NCBI GenBank assembly: GCA_035222895.1
Contig: JAVYIG010000416.1
Coordinates: 363,001-427,000, forward strand
Length of the DNA: 64,000 nt
Direction of reading: 5' to 3'
Origin: Strongylocentrotus droebachiensis
Lineage: Eukaryota > Echinodermata > Echinoidea > Camarodonta > Strongylocentrotidae
Position numbers and translations under genes: made by a program. Positions 24,701 through 34,994 of this stretch are shown in pieces. Position 1 is the first letter of the stretch, and each line of letters opens with the position of its first letter. The notes under the pieces were generated by a model that was given only the letters and a program-made list of their open reading frames with translations, was not told the origin of the DNA and made no database searches.

Positions 24701-27700
24701 AAAAAGGAAAATAACTTGTACTGTAATTATTTATTTCATTCTACAAAATTAGATTGGATACAGGGACCGACATGCTGGTTAGATGGGTCCTTGATAATTC
24801 TGCTGCAGATGTGACTTGGCATGGTAACCTCAAAGTGGGAGCGGAATGGAATTGTTGAAGTAATTCACTGAATACAGCCATAGCTGCAGATGTGACTTGG
24901 CATGGTGACATCAAAGTAGTTCAGATGGCTTCGATGGCGATTCTGATGATGAGCCACTGTCTATGCTTGTGAACAAGTCAAAGGGTATCTTCTTCCCTTC
25001 TTGATCGTTTCCAAATAGTTAAAAATTTGAGATATTCCTAATTAATTGTTTTTAATGTTTAGCTCTCTTAGTAGGGAATGAGTGGTCCTATCGAGGTCAG
25101 CATCTATTTTTTTTTTTAAATCCTTAACAAAAATCGTTAATAATAAGGTTATACCAATTAAAGTATCTAATTTAAGAGCCTCTCTAAAAGTTGGTACCAA
25201 AACTACACAAAATAATTTCACCTAATCATAAATATAATGCACTGTAAAGTTTCCCTTTCATAATTGACATTCTGATAATGATTTTCTATTGATTTTGACT
25301 TGGAATTTTTCATTATGATTTTTCTTTCTCTTATTTTCTTTTGCTTTCAAGCAGTCTAGATCAAGAATCTTCGCTGCTTCAACCACTACCGCTTGGATGA
25401 CATACGTGTGAAGAAATTTTAAGAACTTTTCTTGAAGTGCATGCTCAAGAGACTAGAATCAATCGTATTGATCGTTGTGCCAATTTTTCAATGTTTTAAT
25501 ACCTCAATCTCTCTTGTATACTGTTTAATTGTAAACATTTTGAATATCATAAATATAAAATACTCCACTCATAATTTTAAATTGTGTGCAGAATTCAGTA
25601 ATCGCAATGACATGGATCGATTATAACAATCAATGAATTGATTTAAAGTGAACTGGTAACATTGTCCATGATTTCTGAAACAATGAACTGAATGGTCGTA
25701 CCTGTATCAGTTTTCTGTTACCGTATTGTAATGGACTCCTGCAAACATAAATCTTTGATATTCAAATGTATAGCTTAGAACAGCTATTTATCAGGTATAC
25801 CTACCTTATTTTTAGAAATCAGTAATGCAAATTATTTTTGAATTTCAGTTCCATGGATTCTCATATCATATTTTTGTATTGAAGAATTTGTTTATTTCTT
25901 TTAAATGTTAGTATTTACAGGGGTTGATGCCTTTATTAGAACATGAATATAACTTACATTTCCACAATTTGTTTTTCTGTCAAAACGCAATGTTACTAGT
26001 TCACATTTAATCGTTTTAGTTTTTACTTCTCTAGTTATTCTCATCATAATTGTATTTGGTACTTCAAACTATCCTATAACCATACAATATAATTTTGCTA
26101 TTTTTAATTTATCTGTATGATGAGAAATCCATGTTTATCATTTATTGTTAAGCTGATAATTGTTTAGTCAAAGATTACGTGTTCGCCGGGGTGACGATAA
26201 CATTTTAGCATTGGTAAACTTTGTAGCGTTCGAGACTGTGTACTAAATTTTATTGAAATACCCTACAAAGAGATTGTGTAAACTGACTTGTTTCTACTAC
26301 TTTATTCACAAAACATTTAAGAAAAACAGTATTGAACATAAAAATAACGTTGATGATTATATTAGCCATATTTCCCATTGAAGAACTCCACCATCTATTT
26401 TTCTCAAGAACTGCCCTGTTTCGTTACGATCAACATATAAACCTTTCAGCTAGAACATGATAACCATGGCGTGCAAGGAAGAGACTATACCTCACAGTAC
26501 TGTTTTGAATACCTCTTTTGTCTTCTAAACAATCTACGCAGATGATGAGGATGATGATGCAAAAGATAAAGACATTTTAGCATATTTACAAGTACTGTAT
26601 AATGTTTGAAATAACCTTCGTAATCCGTGGATGTATACATGATGAGTCTTTCCACAAAACCATAAATGTACGTTACAAAATGCAATACAGTATTGATGAT
26701 AATTGATGATGATATGTTAGGTATGAATTATTTGATATTTTAAATTTATGTTTACCTCATTTTTGTTTATTGTTGTAAACAACTTATTGGCATGCACCCA
26801 GTAGATTTGCATTATGTGTTTGATCTTGTTATTGAAAACAAGATCAAACACATCATCATAATCAACAGAGTGCAACCAAAAATTTCTTAACAACAATTGA
26901 AATTTCTTTCAGGAAGACTAACAATAAAAGCTGTTTTTGATTCAAAGAGCATCGTAGAGACGATGAACAAATAAGAGTGATAATACAACGTCGTTAAGCG
27001 TGAGACCGTTCACTTCTATGTCTCCCTGCCAAATAATCCGAACAAAAAAAGTCAACCAAGGGAATCAACTGTTAAACAATTTTTCCCCTACTGATTACAC
27101 CCCCTTCCCCTTGGGCAAAAAGAAAGAAAAAAATGATGGGGGGCGGGGTTAACCTACAAAACCCCCCCCCCCCCCCCCCCCCCCCCCGTGTACGCGCCTG
27201 CATATGCACATACATACTCCGTGGCAAAAAGGAAATAAGCGAGGGAAAGGAAGGGCAATGACAAAAGAGAGAGAGAGGGAGAGAGGGGGTAGCCTATGGC
27301 CCGGGTTCAAATTCAGTTCTCTTTAATTTATTCGACCCAGTACTGATGAGCATAATTTTATCTACCATGCGTACGCCATGTGTACGCCACACCGAATAGC
27401 ACCTCATTTGTGTTTATTGATGTAAAGAATATTGGCATGCACCCAGTAGATTTTCATCGTGTGTTAGATCTTGTTATTGAAAACAAGGTCAAACTCATCA
27501 TAATCTACAGAGTGCAACCAAAAAATTCCTTAACAACAATTGAAATTTCTTACAGGAAGCCTAAGAATAAAAGCTGTTTTTGATTCAAAGAGCATCGTAG
27601 CTAGACGATGGACAAATAATAATACAACGTCGTTAAGCGTGAGACCGTTCACTTCTATCTCTCCCCTCCAAATAATCCGAACAAAAGAATCAAATGAGGG

Positions 27701-30525
27701 TAACCAACTGTTAAACGAATTTATCATGAGTCCTCGAAAATTTATTAATACTGCTTGTCAAAATACTATTGAAGAGCAGCACAGGCGAACGCGATTGTCG
27801 CTACAATTCAGAAATCGTTGCTGGGATTGATTTTCTATCAAAATTACCATGAGATATCAAGCTACATAGAACCATGATCGACAAAAAAGATATTGTCTTG
27901 AAAACAGTCAGAAACATTGGAACTTGAATGCATAAAACATAATGGCAAATGAATAAGACTAGAATGAATAGGACTTTTTACCATTTAAATCATCCAGTAC
28001 CAAATACCTAAGCAAAATTCGAGCCAGATGCATATAATGGTAGGCTTAAAGATAATGATTCATGACAAATTGTCAATTGTCATGCCTTTGAGTTTATCGT
28101 CTAGACGTTTTTGCAAAAGATAATCAGGATAATAAGGATCAGAATGATACCTCTACTACTAGGCCTACTTTTACATGTATTATACTGCCATTGTTGAATA
28201 TCATGACATTGCTTCACATAATAAAAATCCCATATGTTGTATACGCGCGCGGCTACGAGCTCTCACTTCGTGAAAACAAAATCAAAGCTCGTAGTGCGAG
28301 TTACTTTATCTGTACATCAATTAAATAAACGTTTTGCCGTATTAAGTGTTCATTTCGGGAAGTTCATCCACGAGAGAAAAATCCCGTATGTTTTACGCGC
28401 GCGGCTACGAGACGTCACTTCGTGAAAAAAAAATCACAGCGCATCCTTGAATATCGTGTTTTCACGAAGTGACGGTTATGTTTACAGCTAATTTCCCCTA
28501 AAATATAAGAAATTATGGAAATAATTAAACATAGAACTAAACATTAAGATATGTTCTATCCCAATATATAACATTTATTTGCCCTTGCTACATTACAGAG
28601 GTTGAGATGATAATTTGAAAGTTTGAAAGTGATTTATTCAAAACTAACTTTCTTTTAATTGCGCGCTCATCCGTCACTTCGTGAAAATAGGGACGTACTG
28701 TAGTGACTTGACTTTAGAAGAGCTTTACATTTGTAAATATTATTGTCTTGTCTTTATTGCGGGGCTTGAAGTCTGGTCTTTTATTGTCACCCATTTATAT
28801 AGTGACACCTGTAGCATTATTAGAGTGCCACACATCCTTTCTCTGGCAAGTATATTCTAAACCTTATTGTATTGGGATGTGCAGTAATTCTGTCAAGCAC
28901 AGTCCACATCCTATGTGATTGGGATGTGCAACCACCCAAGGTACTGGAATAGCATGCATATTACACTTGCTTGCCTCACCTATATTCATCACTTCGCCAG
29001 GGCTGTTCTTATAGAGCACATGTCTTTTAGAGAGAGCCTAACGTCTACACCAAAGCTAATTCAGCTTCATCATAATTAATGTCTTACTTCTTAGCTTATT
29101 TCTGTACTCGGTTCTAAGGCCTTATTACTTTATAGAGATTATGAATTTCTTTTCACTTATTTTCATCTGCAAAGAAGCGACATTAGTTTGTAAATAGTCT
29201 GACATATTATTTCTACGGGTACTTTGCAAAATTTGAACCACTAGCTATTATTCACCTTGAGAGATAATTTGTCCCAACTGTCTGTTACAACAGGTGTGTC
29301 TACGAGACAAGGTAGGAAAGAAACGATTTTCTATTACTTTTTTTTTAGGTGAATTATTCTCAAAATCATCAACCCGATGTTTAAGAAGTTGATGCCAGGA
29401 AAAACTTAAAACTCAAACCCGCGTGGAAATAAAACAAACACAAAATCGTTCATATTCTTTTCTGCATTGGTTATGTGCATTCGGTCGGGTCTAAAATTGT
29501 TGATTTTCATGTCTTTAAGTTTTTAACCGTCAAACAGTACAAAGTACTCAATCTATATTGCAAAGAAAATAATGAATAACAAAAATGGTATGTTATTCCG
29601 TACAATGATGCCAATGATATTTGTATTGTCAGAATCGTACCGCATCTAACACACACAAGGGTTTCGCCCACAATAGCCAATGGGACTTGATCGTGCATAA
29701 AACACTATTTCCTAAGTGAATTCTATCTTATTTTTGCACATTTATGCCCCCCAAAACCAAAATCACTCTTAACAAATTTATAACAAAATTGAAACAATTT
29801 TGAGCTACTAGTTGAAAAACTAAAATGGTATCAAGATGTCGTTTTTTAGTGTAAATTGGTTAACTTTTTTGTTTTGTTTATTAATTTTCATCGGAGCCTG
29901 GTTAAAGGAAAAATATCACCGTCACTTTGTTGTCTAAACATATTTCTCAGGGATGTTATCATATTTATGATTGTACGGTCTCTAATTCAAATTATTTGCT
30001 AATTTTGAAATTTCATCAAAAAAATATATGGGCCGCTAAGATGGCCCTATTTTTCCAACTTCATGCGACACGATTTGACAATGGGTACATAAACACTTCA
30101 GGCAATACGAAAACTTGGTTTAAAGAAAAAATGATATCGCCGGGGTGCACGGTGACGCCTTTCTGACCAGACTACAAGGAGGGACGGGAATCCGGTCGAA
30201 GTAGATTTTTTCGTGATATACCTGATAAAATAAATAATACTTACGACATCCATCTCGGCAGCATTCGGTAGCCGACATTTTTCTCCCAGATGTCGTTTGC
30301 CTCTGTGTAGACCGCCTCGTTCCCGACGATGTCGCAAGGAAGCTGACGACCTGTCGACGTCGAGTAATAGCCTCTAAGGAGAGAAGCATAGGAGTAGAGC
30401 TCGAGATAGACTTCCATTCCGTCAATGGCGCTCAGACATTTGGTTAAAACGGTGGAAGTGGATCGAGGCACGCACCACAGACCAACGCGAGTTGGCTGGG
30501 GGTTTGATGGTCGCTCTTGAGCCAT
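20835..30525 (-). CDS. Sulfotransferase-like P-loop protein, left-arm copy (2 exons)
   Basis: Exon 1 is 30245-30525 (281 bp) and exon 2 is 20835-21474 (640 bp), joined across an 8.8 kb intron to give 306 aa. The donor GATGTC|GTAAGT and acceptor CTTTTCAG|ATATC split a serine codon and keep the frame. I chose the ATG of MAQERP; longer in-frame readings upstream exist, but a splice-acceptor-like ACTAG sits just before it. Residues 18-25 CVPRSTST form the 5'-phosphosulfate-type loop. Residues 135-144 IRDPSRVFTS match the 3'-phosphate-binding RDP region. Residues 203-224, around DIVSRPG and IKAFCNVVGFPY, match the conserved C-terminal helix region. The family transfers sulfate from PAPS; no signal peptide is seen and the substrate is unknown. 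It differs from the right-arm copy at six residues. The intron contains a 6.5 kb transposon. Confidence 0.8.
21665..21835. repeat. (GTA)n/(GTC)n trinucleotide array in intron
   Basis: About 120 bp of GTA repeats with a short internal GTC run. The right-arm equivalent is split in two (53575-53639 and 56489-56525) by a hAT-like element that landed in the GAC run. Confidence 0.9.
22352..22459. repeat. Subterminal TTTTCACGAAGTGACGG cluster, left end
   Basis: Three copies: 22352-22368 (plus), 22398-22412 (minus, one change) and 22444-22459 (plus). A 64-codon reading over this cluster resembles a signal peptide by chance composition and is not called. Confidence 0.8.
26760..27725. repeat. Direct duplication of about 300 bp separated by a poly-C insert
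   Basis: Copy 1 (about 26765-27085) and copy 2 (about 27400-27715) share long matches, for example TTGGCATGCACCCAGTAGAT, GTTATTGAAAACAAG, AGAGTGCAACCAAAAA, and AATACAACGTCGTTAAGCGT. Copy 2 has a 67-codon reading (about 27380-27583), but copy 1 is interrupted in all frames, so I do not call a gene. Between them lie a run of more than 25 Cs (about 27161-27187) and a hAT-like end, GTACGCGCCTG. Confidence 0.75.
28225..28475. repeat. Subterminal repeat cluster, right end of 6.5 kb element
   Basis: Copies of the TCACGAAGTGA motif at 28262-28276, 28413-28428 and 28459-28475, with a final one at 28671-28688 next to the terminus. The first two are each preceded by ACGCGCGCGGCTACGAG, showing a duplicated unit of about 150 bp. 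Confidence 0.8.
30245..30525 (-). CDS. Exon 1 of left sulfotransferase-like gene
   Basis: Encodes residues 1-93 plus two bases of codon 94, including the CVPRSTST phosphate-binding loop. It is followed by a consensus GTAAGT donor on the minus strand. Confidence 0.8.
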
Positions 30526-30723
30526 CTCTAGTTGATGAAACCTCAGGTATGACAACAGAATGATGTGAAATTGGCTGCGAAGCTTGTACAAATGAATATT
30601 TGGGGCGTTCTGAAAATGCCAGGAAGGGCTTGGGTAAACAGAATCATCCTGTATCAGGAATCACCACCTTGACCATTATTATCTTTTGTACTTGAATAGC
30701 TCTCACTACATGGAAAGTACAGT

Positions 30724-30837
30724 AGGGACTTTTAGATTCGCACGAAGACAATGGGGATTGCTACGGTCGACGTCCTTTTAATGCACTGCTTTTAATTGAA
30801 GTCACACGGATCAGTCCACGCAAATCTAAAAGTCCCT
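30724..30837 (+). mobile_element. 114-bp MITE, AGGGACTTTTAGATT family, copy 2
   Basis: Same termini as copies 1 and 3. It is flanked by AGT on both sides (30721-30723 and 30838-30840). The right arm near 50880 carries a single AGT at the same site, an exact empty site, so the 3-bp duplication is demonstrated. Confidence 0.9.
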
Positions 30838-30924
30838 AGTAGCACGAAAGGGAGAACGAAAGAGAGAGAGAGAAGGGAGAAAGAAATGGCGATAACGTTT
30901 GATAAGAGGAGGGGAGCCTAGAGG

Positions 30925-31110
30925 GTCCGGAGCTTCCTGGTGTCTTGGTTCATTCAATCGACTTTAGGTCAAGATGTTAGAGGTTCAAATCTCCGCCGGG
31001 CACTGATGTCCCTCAGCCAAACATGAATCTATAATTTACCAATGCACTTTCGATCGACGCATACCCTAGTTGCTTGGTGTTAGAGGGTATCCGGTCGGCC
31101 GGAAGGGGCC
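30925..31110 (+). repeat. tRNA-derived SINE, shared by both arms
   Basis: A tRNA-like head (A-box-like GGTGTCTTGGTTCA; B box GAGGTTCAAATC near 30987) is followed by a body reading CACTGATGTCCCTCAGCC and ending around GAGGGTATCCGG. The mirror copy lies at 50590-50765, so the insertion predates the split of the arms. Confidence 0.6.
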
Positions 31111-31494
31111 TTGTTTGCTGTGAGAACAGGAATGGTAGCATATCGGTAGCCAGAGAACAAGGGGCCATGCCCCCACCCCCTCCTGTCTGCTCATGCGGTA
31201 AAATAGGGTAGTCCATGGATCTATTATGCGACTCTATTATTTTGTCTGTTATCCCCCCCCCCCCCCTGTTCAATAAGTCTGATTTCGCCAGGGAATGGTG
31301 GCATCCTGCAAGTACGGATCCGTCCTTTAACCATCATCCCCTCCAGCGTAGTTATGCGTTATCCACGAATTTCTGTAGACGAAGCAATACTAAAACAGAA
31401 CAAAACAGAATAAAACAAATTTAATTGTTTTGCAGCAATATAGGCCAGATCAGAACTTAAAGGCAGGTATTTTACTGACACTTCTTCACATTTT

Positions 31495-31627
31495 ATTTTT
31501 TTTTTGGCCCTCGAAAATTTGAAAAATCGCCCCCCCCCCCCCTTGAGCGCCAGGGGATGGGGGCCCCATCTCACTAAAAAAAAGGTTAATTTAACACGTT
31601 TTTCCCACCCCTGGATCCGCCACTGGA
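31495..31627. mobile_element. hAT-like terminus shared by both arms
   Basis: The stretch ends CCTGGATCCGCCACTG, the reverse complement of the CAGTGGCGGATCCAGG end type, next to long C runs. The right-arm mirror is at 50027-50165. The opposite end was not identified, so this may be a truncated element. Confidence 0.5.
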
Positions 31628-31789
31628 TACAACCCACGTGACTTCTTCTGAAAGAGTGCAATGATTGGCGCAAAGTTATTAACGTTTAGGGTAGCCTATC
31701 CTCAAAACAAACTCACTCCCAATTCCAACGAGACCATAAAATAGGTGACTCCTTTAATTTCAATTTGTAAGGGGGGCTAAGGAGTAACC

Positions 31790-31962
31790 AGCCCCAGTCA
31801 ACTACTCCCTAGGGCAACCACCCTCTAGGACGACTACTCCCGGGACAACTACCCCGGACAACTACCCCCCAGCCAAATACCACCTAGGACAACTAACCCC
31901 TAGGAAAACTACCCCCCGGACAACTACGCCCCCGGGACACCTATCCCCTAGGACAACTAGGG
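31790..31962. repeat. GGACAACTACCCCCTAGG minisatellite
   Basis: About eight units of an 18-20 bp motif (GGACAACTACCCCC with CTAGG spacers). Related arrays are at 33300-33665, 48128-48535 and 49186-49285. Confidence 0.85.
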
Positions 31963-32332
31963 GCTGTAGGGCTGAAGAGAGAACACCAATATAGTTCACC
32001 GGTGTTTTGAGAGCGAACATCGACACTGGAAAAACCAGCGGAGTTTCGGTCGGAGTTTTCATCTCTTTTTTTTTAATACTCTGTGGCTTTTCGGATCGAT
32101 TTTTTTTCCCTTTGTGTTGAAACTATGGGTAATTTTTAACAACTTCCGACGGAATTCCGGAACCCTGGCTTTTTTTCCTGCAGTGCAAGTGTTGTCAGGC
32201 CAGTTTTCCCTTTGCCCTTTTTCCGAGCGTTTAGCTGCAAAGTTATATTCCGCGTAGAAAGATACTAGCTACTTTATGTCCTAAGCAAAGAGCCCCTGGA
32301 ACCTTTTTGTGCTCTTAATTGATGAGTGTGGT

Positions 32333-33166
32333 CAGGGGCGTAGACAACGGGGGGGATGAGGGGGATGCATCCCCCCCCACCTCACAAGGTGGGGGGGGGG
32401 ATGGCATGTACAATCATCCCCCAGGTTTTGGGGAATGATATTTGCTTACTTAATAAGTCATAATGATGATAATAATAGTAATAATAATAATGATAACAAT
32501 TATAATATTAATAATAATAATAATTATGATGATGATAATAATAATCCTCATCATTATTGTAATTGTGTTTATTGTTATTAGCCGCATTCACACGGTGAAA
32601 GCCAATTCAGATGGTAAAAAAAAAGAAAATCTTAAAAGTGTTTTGTGGTTATCTTGTGGTTTGGAAACCACAAGATAACCACAAGATTAAACAGGCGCGG
32701 AACTACGGGGGGGGGGGGGGTTTAGGGTGTTTAAACCCCCCCCCCCTTGGGCGCCCCCCCCCCCCCCCCAAAAAAAAAAGACAAAAAAAAAAAAAAGACA
32801 AAAAAGAACGCACGCTGGAGAGAAACCCTTTAAAGTGCAAATATTGTGAGAAGATATTCAACTCATCTGGTAACTTAACCAAACACATGATAACTCTGGA
32901 TATAACTGTGTATTTAACTGTTACTTGATTTAAAAAGACGTTATCATGCACTGCTTTTTATGGTCTCCATTGTGTTAATAGATGCCAGGAAAACATCACT
33001 TACGGGGTTCAAATAAACACCCCAAAAAAAATCGGCTCGCCGCTTCGCGGCTCGTGGACGATGCTCCGCATCGTCATTATTTTGGTCACCCCCCCCCCCC
33101 TTAGCAAAAAGCTAGATCCGCCCCTGAGTCATCCCCCCCAGGTGTACGAACCTGTCTACGCCACTG
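32333..33166. mobile_element. 834-bp hAT-like element with captured zinc-finger piece
   Basis: Ends are CAGGGGCGTAGACA and, inverted, CAGTGGCGTAGACA. There is an exact 8-bp duplication AGTGTGGT (32325-32332 and 33167-33174). The right arm near 48680 has a single AGTGTGGT, the empty site. The interior has an ATT/ATG microsatellite (32461-32575), poly-G/poly-C blocks, a second hAT-like end pair (CAGGCGCGGAACTACG near 32694 and its partner near 33126, suggesting nesting), and a broken C2H2 zinc-finger segment. No transposase is present. Confidence 0.85.
32808..32905 (+). pseudogene. C2H2 zinc-finger fragment inside the hAT-like element
   Basis: One frame reads the inter-finger linker style THAGEKPFK. 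After a one-base shift the next frame reads CKYCEKIFNSSGNLTKHM, a C-x2-C...H finger whose second zinc-binding histidine is replaced (HMITL). The frameshift and the lost ligand make it non-functional. It looks like a captured piece of a KRAB/Kruppel-type zinc-finger exon. Confidence 0.65.
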
Positions 33167-33299
33167 AGTGTGGTGTACGAAGGGGAGGGATAGTTGCAAC
33201 ATGAAGAATGAGAGCATTTAAAAAGAAGTAAGGAAAGTATTTATTTGCCTTCGTTGTCACATTTCCGAAATTGCTATCACATGCGGGAATACGTATCCG

Positions 33300-33665
33300 G
33301 ACAGCTACCCTCTGGACATCTACCCCCGGATAACCACCCCCAGTCAACTACCCCCTAGGACAACTACCCCCTAAGGCAATCACTCTCTAGGACACCTACC
33401 CCCTGGACATCCACCCCCGGATAACCACCCCCAGTCAACTACCCCCTAGGACAACTACCCCTACGACAACCATCCTCTAGGACAACTACCCCAGACAACT
33501 ACCCTCTAGGATAGTTCCTATGGGTAGTTGTCCGGGGTATTTGTTCTAGGGTCGTTGTTGTCCGGGGGTAGTTGTCCCGGGGGTAGTAGTCCTAGAGGCC
33601 GGGTGCCCTCGGAGGTAGTTGACTTGGGTGGTTAGCCGGGGGGGTGGATGTACAGGGGGTAGGTG
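33300..33665. repeat. Foldback minisatellite (GGACAACTACCCCC, then its complement)
   Basis: The first half (33300-33510) has the motif in one orientation, the second half (33515-33665) its reverse complement (GGGTAGTTGTCC). Together they can fold into a hairpin with arms of about 150-200 bp. The right-arm counterpart is 48128-48535. Confidence 0.85.
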
Positions 33666-34589
33666 TCCTATAACCGCGGGAATGACCCGACTTCACCGTC
33701 ACAAACCTTTTTAGTGCACCTTTTTTGCCACATGTCCTTCTTTTTTTTGTTTTTATTTCCCTTTTTTCAGATCCTTTCTTAATTCTTGTGCAATGAAGCA
33801 TGGGAGAAAAGTGACAAAACGGTAGATTTTTCTTCGCGTTCTCCCTAAGAAACGCAGTTTCTTTGCATTCTACCATCAACTTTTTCATAGTAGCTCAAGA
33901 ACTAATAATTAATTTCGTTCAAATTATGCAAAAGTATAAGGATAAGAATGTTAATTAAAGAAAACACATTGGGTTGCCGATCTCGTGTTTGGTACAAAAA
34001 CACTGCCAAGTATTACATTGTGAGCTGACAATTTTAGGTGGGGCGCAATATTGTTATTTGCCCTGGGTGCCACAATCTCTAGATACACCACTGTTTAAAG
34101 AGCAACATTTTCATAATGAAATTTGCACTGAAAAGACAGTGAGGGAATTTCGAATGAATATACAGAGAATCGTCATATCGTTTTCATGATTTAAATATGA
34201 CGTACACTATCGGTTTTCCATGTCAGAGCAACTAGATCTAGAGAAGTTCCAAAGTTTGTTTTGCATCTTACGGTCACAATTCTCATTTCTTTATAATAAA
34301 AAAAAAACGAAAATTGCATTACTTACTTCGCAGCCCGACATATAGGCTTGACAAGCGAGGAAATTGTGGTACTCTTACTTTAGTTTACCCTTTGACGTGT
34401 CTATCTCTGATATCTATTTTACCTCCAACACTTTTACTTTTATCATTTTTCCGTCCCAGTACGTATTTTTCCGTCACGGGGCTCGGGAGCTCGAACCCCC
34501 CCCCCCCCACACTTTTTTGAAAAGTATGTCAAAGAGAAATAGAAAGAAAAACATAAAGGAAAGAAAGAATAGGGACCTGCCAGTGTCAC

Positions 34590-34740
34590 AAAACAAGGTA
34601 TCAAAACATGCTCAGCTGACCGTAATTAAATGCCTAAAACCCCGAGCTTCAAGGGGCTTCTCCCCCTGGACCCCCGCCGGGGCTTTACCCCTAGATGCTC
34701 ATCTGACCGTAATTAAATGCCTAAAAACCTTTAAAAATCA
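34590..34740. repeat. CTGACCGTAATTAAATGCC repeat, left-arm copy
   Basis: Two units, preceded by a unit-like GGGGCTCGGGAGCTCGAACC plus C run. The mirror copy in the right arm is 46900-47230, so it is ancestral to both arms, unlike the copies inside the hAT-like elements at 2363-5459 and 53640-56488. Confidence 0.7.
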
Positions 34741-34820
34741 ACTCTGACGTGTTTACCTCTGAAATTCTTATCTCTGGCATTTTACCTCTGACGTGGTTAT
34801 ACTGAACCAATTTCAATATA

Positions 34821-34994
34821 CAGTCTAACCTGCTTTAGTGACCACCTGTTTACAAAGACCACACTTTTTGTTTCCCTTGAAAAGGGTTTCTCATTGAAAG
34901 ATGTACTAAAGGAACCTGTACTTTAAAGACCACCTGCCTATAAAGACCACTTTTCTTGTCTCCCTTGGGTGGTCTTTATGAACAGGTTAAACTG
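34821..34994. mobile_element. 174-bp Tc1/mariner-like MITE
   Basis: Ends CAGTCTAACCTG and, inverted, CAGTTTAACCTG, each flanked by TA. The interior has AAAGACCACC repeats in both orientations. The right-arm copy (42984-46832) has been split by a 3.7 kb hAT-like element, and this left copy is its empty site. Confidence 0.75.

Larger units (their letters stand above)
22176..28695. mobile_element. 6.5 kb DNA transposon-like insertion, unknown superfamily
   Basis: The right arm at about 52966 has the uninterrupted target. The left arm has TACT at 22172-22175 and again at 28696-28699 around the insert. The ends are CGTCCCTTTTTTCGC and, reading inward from the other end, CGTCCCTATTTTCAC: 15-bp inverted repeats with two mismatches. 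Both subterminal regions carry copies of TTTTCACGAAGTGACGG, whose core TCAC-GAA-GTGA is dyadic; such clusters are often transposase-binding sites. No clear transposase was found. The interior is AT-rich with short exon-like pieces only. A direct duplication (26760-27060 and 27405-27690) lies inside. It sits in the intron of the sulfotransferase-like gene. Confidence 0.8.

Noticed and set aside
33592..33888. 98-codon lysine-rich minus reading, partly kept at 47911-48138
   Set aside because: It overlaps the foldback minisatellite; the two arms do not keep the same frame, so it is not under coding constraint.
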